From positions 1 through 6,004 of the forward strand of contig JAISYD010000296.1 in NCBI GenBank assembly GCA_031270145.1: a stretch of 6,004 nucleotides of DNA. The letters run 5' to 3'. Positions 1 through 5,838 of this stretch are shown here, piece by piece; positions within the stretch are counted from its first letter, which is position 1, and the number at the start of each line of letters is the position of its first letter. Under the pieces are notes generated by a model, which saw only the letters and a program-made list of their open reading frames with translations, did not search any database and was not told the DNA's origin. Origin of the DNA: Planctomycetota bacterium (GTDB taxonomy: Bacteria; Planctomycetota; SZUA-567). Made by a program: the position numbers and the translations under genes.

Positions 1-1
1 C

Positions 2-349
2 CGCCGGGCGAAAGGCGGCGGCGCCTGGACCTCGCGGATCATCCTCGATCTCGACACCACCGGCCTGGGGGCGGTCCTGGGCGACATGCGCTTCCTCGGG
101 AACGACATGGCCCTCAACCTGTTCGCGGAAAAGGCGGGCGCGGCGGATTTCCTGGCCGAGGCGGCGGAGGATCTGGTCCAGGCGCTTTCGGCCAGGGGGT
201 TCAGGCTCAAGCCGCGCTTTTTGGCCTTGCCGCCTCCCCCGCCCCCGGAAACCGGGCCCGCCCGCCCGGATGGCCGGAAGGCGCCGCCGCCGGCCGAGCC
301 GCTCCAGGCGTTGCCGCGCCGGCGCGGCGGGCTGGACGTACGGGGCTAG
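2..349 (+). CDS. FliK-like flagellar hook-length control protein, C-terminal fragment (5' end outside window)
   Basis: Only the last 115 codons are present; the frame is open from the window edge (position 2) to TAG at 347-349. The Met at 86 is probably internal, because the preceding codons continue the same domain. The visible part has the pattern of the FliK C-terminal domain: a beta strand with a Leu-Asp-Leu-Asp segment, then a Gly-Leu-Gly turn, a hydrophobic strand, and a helix rich in Ala, Glu and Leu ending in a Leu-x-x-x-Gly-Phe segment. In known FliK proteins this domain contacts the export gate and switches secretion from hook to filament subunits. After it comes a Pro-, Arg- and Ala-rich tail of about 45 residues that looks disordered. 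It converges with the minus-strand operon and is probably unrelated to it. The call rests on pattern recognition of a short fragment; another secreted or structural protein with a similar fold is possible. Confidence 0.5.
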   Translation, partial: RRAKGGGAWTSRIILDLDTTGLGAVLGDMRFLGNDMALNLFAEKAGAADFLAEAAEDLVQALSARGFRLKPRFLALPPPPPPETGPARPDGRKAPPPAEPLQALPRRRGGLDVRG

Positions 350-386
350 CTTCGCGGCGAAGGCTTCCCCGCCTCCGCCGCGAAGC
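349..386. terminator. Strong hairpin between convergent genes (possible bidirectional terminator)
   Basis: An 11-bp perfect inverted repeat (349-359 with 376-386, arm GCTTCGCGGCG) encloses a further 4-bp stem (361-364 with 371-374) and a 6-nt loop TTCCCC. It begins within the stop codon of the plus-strand gene and lies about 30 bp after the stop of the minus-strand binding-protein gene, so it could end transcription from both sides. Neither side has a T-run, so it is not a classical intrinsic terminator. It may instead block read-through, stabilise 3' ends, or work with Rho. Confidence 0.5.
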
Positions 387-416
387 CCGGCGGATCGATG
401 AAACGCCGCCGGCGGA

Positions 417-1448
417 TTATTCGTTCCATTCCCTGAAACGAACCTCCAGCTTGTCCCAAAAAGGCGACGGATGCTCGCGGGCCAGTTCGGCCAGGGCCTG
501 GCGATACAGCGAAACGTCTATCAGGCCGCGGGGATCGATGTCGGAATTGATATAATCTATGTCGATCATGTAATTCCACATTTCCACCACCGCCTTGGTG
601 TTGGGGTCCACCGCCAGCTTTGAATGCGGCTCGAGAACCAGGCTGCGGGTCAGGGCGTCGTCGAGACCAAGCTGGTTTTTTACCGCCGTTACCCCGGCTT
701 CCGGATCGGCGGTGAATTTTTCCTCGGCCCGCAACAGGGCCTTGATGAGTTTCACCAACTCCGGGCGGCGGTTCTTGAGCACTTCCCGGGTGGTGACGAT
801 GCGGCAGCAGGGATGATCGGGGAACAGGTCGTTGCTCCAAAGCACTATGGACAAGTCGGGACTTTTATTGATGGCGCCGACCTGTCCGCTGGAGACGATC
901 CCGACGTCGATTTTGCCGCTCCTGACCGCCTCGACCACATCCGGCGGGCGCTTGAACTCTATCACGCCGACATCCCGGCCGACCTCCAGGCCCTCCCGCT
1001 TCAGGGCGCCGCGCCACACGATGTCGGACGTGTACAGCCGGGGAGTGCCGGCCGTCTTGCCCCGGAAGCCCTCGATTTTTTCGTAAATTCCGGCGTTCTC
1101 CTTTTTGGCGATGATCGGATGGCCGCCGCTGAGAGTGCCGGCGATGATGACGAAGTCCGCCCCCGCGACCACGTAAGTCAACGGGGCGCAGGTGCCGAAA
1201 TCCAGACCCACGTCGATTTTGCCGGCGTTGAGGGCATTGAGGCCGTCGGCGGAGGAAATGAAGGGTATGAGGTCGGGATTGAGGCCCTCGTCGGCAAAAT
1301 AGCCGGAATCCTTGGCCAGCATCGGTATGGTGGACGCTCCCTGGCCGCGCCCGACGCGCAATTCCTCGGCCCGGGCGGCAAGGCGTCCCGCGGCCAGAAA
1401 AACAAGGCCCAAACCGACAAGGCAAATCCCACGAACACGATTCGACAT
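417..1448 (-). CDS. ABC transporter substrate-binding protein, NitT/TauT (SsuA/TauA/NMT1-like) family
   Basis: The product is 343 aa, a normal length for the family. Residues 1-27 form a Sec signal: basic start (Arg4, Arg6), hydrophobic core from about Ile8 to Ala20, and likely cleavage after Ala-Arg-Ala near residue 27. There is no lipobox Cys, so a soluble periplasmic protein is expected. The mature part starts with a beta strand, then the family-typical segments: a Gly-Tyr-Phe-x-x-Glu-Gly-Leu block (49-56), the Gly-Lys-Ile-Asp-Val-Gly repeats at about 76-81 and 178-183, and a Gly-His-Pro-Ile strand (109-112). Relatives bind taurine, alkanesulfonates, nitrate or thiamine precursors; the ligand here cannot be read from sequence. 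An adjacent cysteine pair (Cys214-Cys215, after His-Pro) is unusual for a secreted protein. The start ATG has a good GGGAGAG site 5 nt upstream (1454-1460). It is the last gene of the minus-strand set, 226 bp after the nitrogenase-like gene. No permease or ATPase gene is present. Confidence 0.85.
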   Translation of the reverse strand: MSNRVRGICLVGLGLVFLAAGRLAARAEELRVGRGQGASTIPMLAKDSGYFADEGLNPDLIPFISSADGLNALNAGKIDVGLDFGTCAPLTYVVAGADFVIIAGTLSGGHPIIAKKENAGIYEKIEGFRGKTAGTPRLYTSDIVWRGALKREGLEVGRDVGVIEFKRPPDVVEAVRSGKIDVGIVSSGQVGAINKSPDLSIVLWSNDLFPDHPCCRIVTTREVLKNRRPELVKLIKALLRAEEKFTADPEAGVTAVKNQLGLDDALTRSLVLEPHSKLAVDPNTKAVVEMWNYMIDIDYINSDIDPRGLIDVSLYRQALAELAREHPSPFWDKLEVRFREWNE

Positions 1449-1482
1449 AACGACTCTCCCTATGAAAGGAATCCATTTTTTC
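1439..1482 (-). repeat. Leader repeat copy A (spans start and RBS of the binding-protein gene)
   Basis: Positions 1439-1469 align without gaps to 1611-1641 at 25 of 31 bases. The shared blocks are GATTCGAC, then CGACTC, then CCC, then ATGAAAGG (plus-strand reading), each followed further right by a T-run. Read on the minus strand, this copy holds an A-run, GGATTCCTTTC, the ribosome site, the ATG and the first codons of the binding protein. Confidence 0.55.
1454..1460 (-). promoter_or_regulatory. Ribosome binding site of the binding-protein gene
   Basis: GGGAGAG on the minus strand, 5 nt before the ATG at 1448. The TAG stop of the small upstream ORF (1460-1579) shares a base with this site, so translation of the two could be coupled. 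Confidence 0.6.
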
Positions 1483-1579
1483 TTGGATAAAACCGCGGAT
1501 ACAACCCGACGTCGCCCTTCTCCGGCCCGCTACATCGATTTTCCGGAACCAGGCGATACCCGAATATCCTCTTTTTCAT
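1460..1579 (-). CDS. Possible 39-residue small ORF upstream of the binding-protein gene
   Basis: ATG at 1579-1577 is preceded by GGAGG (1584-1588) with a short 4-nt spacer. The frame runs 39 codons to TAG at 1462-1460, abutting the Shine-Dalgarno of the next gene and 11 nt before its ATG. The peptide starts Met-Lys-Lys-Arg-Ile-Phe and is basic and aromatic-rich (two Phe-Tyr or Tyr-Pro-Arg segments), with one Cys at residue 16. It has no hydrophobic stretch long enough for a membrane helix or a clear signal peptide, and I do not recognise it. It could be a leader peptide coupling translation to the binding protein, or simply a chance ORF in a GC-rich spacer. The ribosome site and the stop/RBS juxtaposition are the only support. 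Confidence 0.25.
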   Translation of the reverse strand: MKKRIFGYRLVPENRCSGPEKGDVGLYPRFYPRKNGFLS

Positions 1580-1610
1580 AGCGCCTCCGGTCGGCGGCCA
1601 ATATGAATGC

Positions 1611-1656
1611 GATTCGACCCGGCGACTCCCCCCATGAAAGGGAGCCGTTCATTTTT
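1611..1656 (-). repeat. Leader repeat copy B (start codon lost), with hairpin
   Basis: This second copy of the element lies 172 bp upstream of copy A and 19 bp after the stop of the alpha-like nitrogenase gene. It keeps a ribosome-site-like GGGGGGAG and the TCGAATC that encodes residues 2-4 in copy A, but the ATG position reads GGG. A 7-bp stem with one G-U pair forms from 1624-1630 and 1640-1646 around a 9-nt loop. On the minus transcript no T-run follows, so it is not a convincing terminator; it could limit or process read-through between the two genes. Confidence 0.45.
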
Positions 1657-1674
1657 GGCCAAAGACGAAAATAA

Positions 1675-3279
1675 TCAGCGATCACATCCCGACGCCGTAC
1701 ATTCCGGCTTGGCTCCAAGCTCCGCCAGGTCGACGGCGTCGCCCTTGGCGACCAGAAAATGGTAGGGAGCCATCCGGTACCATTTTTCCTTGTAGGGCAA
1801 GGAGACGTTGGCGGCCAGGTTCCGGGTGTAATTGGGGTTGGCCAGGGTCCGGACTATCCGGCGGGCCAAGGCGTAGGCGCCGCGGTAGCCGAAGAACGGG
1901 AAGCGCTGGGCGAACAGGGTAATGGACGGAATTCCGGCCTTGGCGAGCCAGATGCCGATTCCGGGATGGGAAATGGCGAAATCCGGCTTCAAGGTTTTCA
2001 ACTCGTTCAACAGCTCCGAAGACTGGGTGGATATGACATTGGATACGTTTCCGATCTTTTCTTCCAATTCGTCGAACAATTTGTTGCCGAACATGTCGTA
2101 GTTGAAATTGCGGAACCCCACCACCTTCAGGCCCAATTCGTTGGCGAACAGGCCGGTGGCCCCGATCCGGAGATAGCCGCCGCTGATCAGGACCCTTTTC
2201 CCGCGAATTTTCGCGGCCAGCGGCGCCAGGGCGGCCTTCAATTCCCCCTCCTCCTTGGCAATCAGCCTTTCCGCCTCCTCTCCCAGGCCGAAAAAATCGG
2301 CGATCTCCCGGACAAAATTCCGCGTGGCCGAAAGGCCGATCGGAATGTTGGGGAGAATGTACGGCATGCCCAGCTTTTCCTTGAGAAATTCAACGAAGTA
2401 CAAATCGTGCACATGGCAGAAGCAGACGTTCAGCGCGGCTTCGCCCAGCCAGCGCCATTCGTCCGGCTCCTTGAATTCGACGAAAATCCTGACGTTAAGC
2501 CCCAGCGCCTCAAGCAGCCGGCGAATCTCGGCCTCGTCGTCGGGACCGATGGACCAGGCGTTGTAGAGGTTGACGGTACGGCTTTTCCGGTATTCATAGT
2601 CCCGGACTTTCAGGTCGTAATCCGGATCGGAGCGGGAAAACGGCCGGTAATCGAGGTAGGGTTCGGGCTTGAAGGGGAATTTCTGCAAAATGCCGTGATA
2701 GACCACATCATAGGCGGAGGAAAACACCTTGGCCTTGAAGCCGGGGCTGTGTATGGGAACCACGGTCGCCGAAACCTCGGATTGGACGCGGTTGGTCACT
2801 TCGTCGAGATCGTCCCCGATAATGGCCGGAGCGCAGGAATTGATGACGAAGATGGCGGTTGGCCGGAAACGCCGATCCGCCTCGATTATCGCCTGGCGCA
2901 ATTTGTTCTCGCCGCCGCCGATGACGTCGTTCTCGTCCAGGTTGGTGCTGAACCAGCGGGCGCCGGACATTTTCACCCCCCGCCGGGCCCCGAACGTCTT
3001 GACGCTGTAGTCAATCATGTGCGCCTGGGCCCCGCAGCCCACCGGGCCGTGAAAAATCACCACGGAATCCTTGACCGAAAAGGAGATCAGCGACGACACG
3101 TACATTTGGCAATTGGTGGATTGCCGGAATTCCCGCTCGCACTGGTTCAGGCAGCCCCTGCCGGCGCATTTCACCAGGCCGCGGGTGGCGCCGCCGAAGG
3201 CGTAGCCGGTGTTTCGGCAACTCGCCTCCCGGCTGGGGGGCACTTTCAGGGTGAAATCGGCCTCAAGTTCGCATTTCAT
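1675..3279 (-). CDS. Nitrogenase alpha-subunit (NifD)-like oxidoreductase component, non-dinitrogenase type
   Basis: The product is 534 aa. Recognisable NifD landmarks in order: Cys57 (P-cluster Cys62 equivalent); Val-Lys-Asp (69-71) leading into His-Gly-Pro-Val-Gly-Cys82 (Cys88); Asn-Ser-Cys149 followed by Ile-Gly-Asp-Asp (Cys154); Cys288 (cofactor ligand Cys275), aligned through a shared Glu-Lys-x-Gly-x-Pro block at 301-306; and the C-terminal Arg-Thr-Leu-x-Asn-Pro block at 477-482. By that last alignment, cofactor ligand His442 is Phe463. Arg96, Gln191 and His195 align with Asp90, Phe186 and Tyr190. A P-cluster and a Cys-held iron-sulfur cofactor are plausible, but N2 reduction is not. The N-terminus is Cys-rich (21, 38, 43, 47, 57). 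The start ATG at 3279 lies 2 nt after the beta-like stop, with AAAAGGG 7 nt upstream, which implies translational coupling. Relatives include methylthio-alkane reductase MarD and other uncharacterised groups; the flanking sulfur genes favour organosulfur reduction. Family certain, substrate inferred. Confidence 0.85.
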   Translation of the reverse strand: MKCELEADFTLKVPPSREASCRNTGYAFGGATRGLVKCAGRGCLNQCEREFRQSTNCQMYVSSLISFSVKDSVVIFHGPVGCGAQAHMIDYSVKTFGARRGVKMSGARWFSTNLDENDVIGGGENKLRQAIIEADRRFRPTAIFVINSCAPAIIGDDLDEVTNRVQSEVSATVVPIHSPGFKAKVFSSAYDVVYHGILQKFPFKPEPYLDYRPFSRSDPDYDLKVRDYEYRKSRTVNLYNAWSIGPDDEAEIRRLLEALGLNVRIFVEFKEPDEWRWLGEAALNVCFCHVHDLYFVEFLKEKLGMPYILPNIPIGLSATRNFVREIADFFGLGEEAERLIAKEEGELKAALAPLAAKIRGKRVLISGGYLRIGATGLFANELGLKVVGFRNFNYDMFGNKLFDELEEKIGNVSNVISTQSSELLNELKTLKPDFAISHPGIGIWLAKAGIPSITLFAQRFPFFGYRGAYALARRIVRTLANPNYTRNLAANVSLPYKEKWYRMAPYHFLVAKGDAVDLAELGAKPECTASGCDR

Positions 3280-3281
3280 GC

Positions 3282-4628
3282 TCAGACCCTTTTGGCTACC
3301 TGGGCATCGGACAAGTCGCAAAGGAGGTTCAGTCCGCCGTTATACCCGGCGTATCCCCTGGCGACCGCCGTGCGGTTGATGACGGGGTGGCTCACCGACA
3401 GATGGAACCCGCCCAGGCTTTCGGCGAAGCCGTATTCCAGGGTGGAGCCAAGGATGAAAAGCGGTTCAATCCGATCATAATAGGTGCGGGAAAGGAATTG
3501 CGGACGGCTGGTTTCAAGGTGGCGCTGGATGTTTTGCGTGTCGGTCTCAAAAACCAGCTCCGGCCTTTCCGAAAAGGTCAATTCCTCGAAGCGCGCGCGC
3601 ATGGCCGCCCGCTGGTCCCCGGACAACTGATCGGTTATGTAGACATGGGTGGGCAGCCACCCCAGTTCGTTGTCCAGATAGCTGGCATAGGGAAAGGCGT
3701 TGGTGGAATTGGCCACCACGACGGCGTAATTCTGGAAATCGAAATCCACCACCAGGGGAGAGAGGCGTTCGACATAATCGTAGTAACGCCGGCTTTCGTT
3801 TCGCGCCACCCTTTCCGCCGCCTCCGGATCGATGTCCAGCCGCCGGGCGATTTCCCGCAGGAAATCCCCGGTCGCCTTGGCCCCCACCGGCAAATCCGCC
3901 AGCCAGTAGTCGATGCCGTGGCTTTCCCGCAGATTCCGCCCCAAATCCGCTCCGTGGGCCCGGTTGAAAATGACGTTCAATTTGGCGGCTCCGGCCTTCC
4001 GGATTTCGGCCAGGGTTTGATCCGGCGTGAGAAAGGTGGCGGCGGTCGCCCCCAGCAAGCCCAGCAGCCGGGCAAGCTCCTCCAAATCGCCCCGGAAAAA
4101 GGGATCATAGCCGGGAAGAAGCCCGAGAAGATTGACTTGGGGCGGGTTTGCGCCGGCGGAGGCGCTTTCCCGCCGGGGAATGTATTGAAGAAAGAGCTCC
4201 TCGATGAATCGGCGGTAGCCGTAATAGCAATCCCCCTTGAAACCGCCGGTTTCAAGGAAAATGGACCGGGGCGAATCCGGAAAGCGGCTCAGGACCGACT
4301 TGACGTCGTCGCCGATGATGTCGGTCATGCAGGCGGTGGTTATTACGAAAAGATCGGCGTCGATGATGTCGAAGGAATGGGCCAATTCCTTGGCCAGCGT
4401 TTCCGCTCCCCCGAAAATGATGTCCGATTCGTCGACGTTGGAGCTGGGAATGCTGTGTTCATTGCAGTAGCCGCCGCCGTAATAGCCGCCCTGGGCATAA
4501 GCGCTGGAAAGATTGCGCCCGCAGCCTTGGGCGCCGTGCACTATGGGGACGGTCCGGGGGAGGGAATTTATCGTGGCCAGCACTCCGCCCAGCATGCAGG
4601 AAAACCTCGGTCTTTCGATGTAAGTCAT
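3282..4628 (-). CDS. Nitrogenase beta-subunit (NifK)-like oxidoreductase component
   Basis: The product is 448 aa, shorter than NifK (about 520), because it lacks the N-terminal extension and starts almost at the first P-cluster motif. The motifs are Arg-x-x-x-Cys11-x-Leu-Gly-Gly (NifK Cys70), His-Gly-x-Gln-Gly-Cys36 (Cys95; the same 25-residue spacing) and Thr-x-Cys100-Met followed by Ile-Gly-Asp-Asp (Cys153). Phe-Gly-Gly at 72-74 and a C-terminal Gly-Tyr-x-Gly-x-x-Gly-x-Leu-Asn block (425-434) are also typical. A Gly/Tyr-rich loop with Cys55 follows Cys36. The three cysteines mean it can share a P-cluster with the alpha-like partner, which argues against a NifN-type scaffold, where some are lost. 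ATG 4628 was chosen over the in-frame ATG 4643 because GAAGGGG sits 6 nt upstream (4635-4641). The gene follows cysK by 43 nt. MarK-like function is possible; the assignment beyond family level is inference. Confidence 0.85.
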   Translation of the reverse strand: MTYIERPRFSCMLGGVLATINSLPRTVPIVHGAQGCGRNLSSAYAQGGYYGGGYCNEHSIPSSNVDESDIIFGGAETLAKELAHSFDIIDADLFVITTACMTDIIGDDVKSVLSRFPDSPRSIFLETGGFKGDCYYGYRRFIEELFLQYIPRRESASAGANPPQVNLLGLLPGYDPFFRGDLEELARLLGLLGATAATFLTPDQTLAEIRKAGAAKLNVIFNRAHGADLGRNLRESHGIDYWLADLPVGAKATGDFLREIARRLDIDPEAAERVARNESRRYYDYVERLSPLVVDFDFQNYAVVVANSTNAFPYASYLDNELGWLPTHVYITDQLSGDQRAAMRARFEELTFSERPELVFETDTQNIQRHLETSRPQFLSRTYYDRIEPLFILGSTLEYGFAESLGGFHLSVSHPVINRTAVARGYAGYNGGLNLLCDLSDAQVAKRV

Positions 4629-4671
4629 GCCCAACCCCTTCATTTCCCGGCGTGAAGTGGGATATCGCGCC

Positions 4672-5604
4672 TCAGCGGAACAAATCGGTGGACAGATAGC
4701 GCTCGCCGCTATCGGGAAGCAGCGCCACCACGGTCTTGCCGGCGTATTCCCCGCGTTTCGCCACGGCGGCGGCGGCGAACAGGGCCGCTCCGGAGGAAAT
4801 GCCCACCAGCAACCCTTCCAGCCGGGCCGCCTCGCGGGCCGCCGCGAAGGCGTCCTCGGTCTTGACCCGGAAAATCTCGTCCACAACCTTCCGGTTGAAA
4901 ACCTCCGGCACAAAACCCGCCCCGATGCCTTGGATTTTGTGGGGTCCGGGCTTTTCCCCGGAAAGCACCGACGAGTCGTAGGGTTCAACCGCGATCACCC
5001 GAATGGCGGGGTTATGGCGTTTAAGCTCCTCCCCGACTCCGGTGACGGTGCCTCCCGTCCCCACCCCGGCCACAAACGCGTCCACTTTGCCCGCGGCGTC
5101 GTCCAGGATTTCCCTGGCGGTGGTCCGGCGGTGGATTTCCGGATTGGCGGGATTGCTGAATTGTTGCGGAATATAGGAATTGGGCGTCTGCCCGGCCAAT
5201 TCCTCGGCCTTGGCTATGGCCGCCTTCATGCCGCCGCCGCCCGGGGTCAGGTATAATTCGGCGCCTAGCGCCAGCAAGAGCTTGCGGCGTTCCAGACTCA
5301 TGGTATCCGGCATCGCCAAAATGATCCGGTAACCCCGGGCCGCGGCCACAAAGGCCAGGCCGATGCCGGTATTGCCGCTCGTGGGTTCGATTATGACGCT
5401 GTCCCGATTGAGTTTCCCCGCCGCTTCGGCCTCCTCGATCATGGCAAGGGCGATGCGATCCTTGACGCTTCCCAAGGGATTGAAATATTCCAGCTTGCCC
5501 AGCAAATCCGCCACGATGCTTTTTTGCGCGGACCTGTAGCGGCCGAGCCGCAGCAATGGCGTCCGGCCAATCAGCTCAGTCAAGTTCTCGGCAATTCCGG
5601 GCAT
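4672..5604 (-). CDS. cysK: Cysteine synthase A (O-acetylserine sulfhydrylase)
   Basis: This PLP enzyme makes cysteine from O-acetylserine and sulfide in the cytoplasm. Its length of 310 aa is typical. It begins with the family's Leu-Ile-Gly-Arg-Thr-Pro-Leu block (11-17). The PLP Lys is Lys48 in Ser-Val-Lys-Asp-Arg. The substrate loop Thr-Ser-Gly-Asn-Thr-Gly is at 75-80, the phosphate-binding Gly-Thr-Gly-Gly-Thr at 182-186, Ser-Ser-Gly-Ala-Ala at 270-274, and Pro-Asp-Ser-Gly-Glu-Arg-Tyr-Leu-Ser-Thr at 297-306. All catalytic motifs are intact, and nothing suggests a cystathionine beta-synthase extension. The start at 5604 has GGAGG 6 nt upstream (5611-5615). An in-frame ATG at 5700 would add 32 Arg-rich residues unlike the family and has a poor ribosome site. 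As first gene of an apparent operon with nitrogenase-like subunits and a TauT-type binding protein, it probably captures sulfide or, by side activity, a thiol released by them. A family member with altered nucleophile specificity cannot be excluded. Confidence 0.95.
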   Translation of the reverse strand: MPGIAENLTELIGRTPLLRLGRYRSAQKSIVADLLGKLEYFNPLGSVKDRIALAMIEEAEAAGKLNRDSVIIEPTSGNTGIGLAFVAAARGYRIILAMPDTMSLERRKLLLALGAELYLTPGGGGMKAAIAKAEELAGQTPNSYIPQQFSNPANPEIHRRTTAREILDDAAGKVDAFVAGVGTGGTVTGVGEELKRHNPAIRVIAVEPYDSSVLSGEKPGPHKIQGIGAGFVPEVFNRKVVDEIFRVKTEDAFAAAREAARLEGLLVGISSGAALFAAAAVAKRGEYAGKTVVALLPDSGERYLSTDLFR

Positions 5605-5610
5605 GTCGCC

Positions 5611-5615
5611 CCTCC
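5611..5615 (-). promoter_or_regulatory. Ribosome binding site deciding the cysK start
   Basis: GGAGG on the minus strand, 6 nt from the ATG at 5604. It is stronger and better spaced than anything before the upstream in-frame ATG at 5700, where GGAAGG is only 2 nt away. Confidence 0.7.
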
Positions 5616-5708
5616 ATTTTTCCTGGTTCCGGCCGCGCCGAAACCTCGCCGCCCTCCGCCGAAGCGCCGGCTTAAAGGGACGGGATTCGAGCGCTTTCAT
5701 AACCTTCC

Positions 5709-5724
5709 AAGGAATCCTTTTTTT
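5709..5724 (-). repeat. Partial third copy of the A-run/GGATTCCTT leader motif
   Basis: The plus-strand string AAGGAATCC followed by TTTTTTT (5709-5724) matches 1466-1481 at 15 of 16 bases. In both places the motif lies 9-18 bp upstream of an ATG, preceded by TT, with TCGAATC a few bases into the frame. Part of the match is a homopolymer, so chance is not excluded. Confidence 0.35.
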
Positions 5725-5815
5725 ACCAAGCGGACCTTCGCCGCCCAAGAAGTCCGATTGGCAAAAACAAGCAGTTGATTTTTTAAAGGCAATATATAAA
5801 TCGCCATTTACTATT

Positions 5816-5838
5816 TATCATATAGTATTTATATGATA
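5816..5838. promoter_or_regulatory. Operator-like inverted repeat overlapping the -10 box
   Basis: TATCATATA (5816-5824) and TATATGATA (5830-5838) are perfect 9-bp inverted arms separated by 5 nt. The right arm contains the -10 box of the cysK-facing promoter, and the centre falls about at the expected start of transcription. This is a classical place for repressor binding. The regulator is unknown and none is encoded in the window. A second, overlapping 6-bp dyad (TACTAT-N7-ATAGTA on the plus strand) may represent an alternative or additional contact. Confidence 0.55.

Larger units (their letters stand above)
5605..5815 (-). promoter_or_regulatory. Long cysK leader (about 210-220 nt) with two possible stem-loops
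   Basis: If transcription starts near 5826, the untranslated leader is about 220 nt. It holds a stem at 5788-5793/5800-5805 (6 bp with one G-U, loop of 6) and a second stem at 5731-5739/5749-5756 (8 bp with one bulged base, 9-nt loop). It also holds an A-run followed by GGATTCCTT (5709-5724) that matches copy A before the binding-protein gene. I looked for SAM riboswitch and T-box signatures and did not find them. It also contains an open frame continuous with cysK from ATG 5700. Confidence 0.3.

Noticed and set aside
624..1490. Plus-strand frame of 288 codons opposite the binding-protein gene
   Set aside because: Low-complexity shadow; the minus strand has a signal peptide, family motifs and a good ribosome site.
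1611..1656. Intrinsic terminator for the alpha-like gene
   Set aside because: The stem is followed by GC-rich sequence on the minus transcript. The T-run lies on the plus-strand side, where no gene ends.
1675..4628. True Mo, V or Fe dinitrogenase
   Set aside because: His442, Gln191, His195 and Arg96 equivalents are replaced, and there is no nifH, anfG/vnfG or nif accessory gene.
1675..4628. NifEN scaffold or protochlorophyllide/chlorin reductase (BchNB, BchYZ)
   Set aside because: All three P-cluster Cys occur in both subunits and the cofactor Cys is kept, unlike the pigment enzymes, which lack a cofactor Cys of this type. No nif or pigment genes flank the pair. NifE shares the retained Cys, so a tree is still the decisive test.
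1759..4655. Two long plus-strand frames (1759-3480 and 3387-4655) opposite the nitrogenase-like genes
   Set aside because: They are antisense to genes with intact family motifs, show no recognisable domains themselves and are expected in GC-rich DNA.
5746..5748. TTG start for a 358-residue CysK
   Set aside because: It would add 48 atypical residues, and it lacks a ribosome site as good as that before ATG 5604.
5605..5826. SAM riboswitch, cysteine T-box or other known sulfur-related riboswitch in the cysK leader
   Set aside because: I did not find the conserved core sequences (for example the T-box GGGUGGNACCGCG or a SAM-I core), only short stems.
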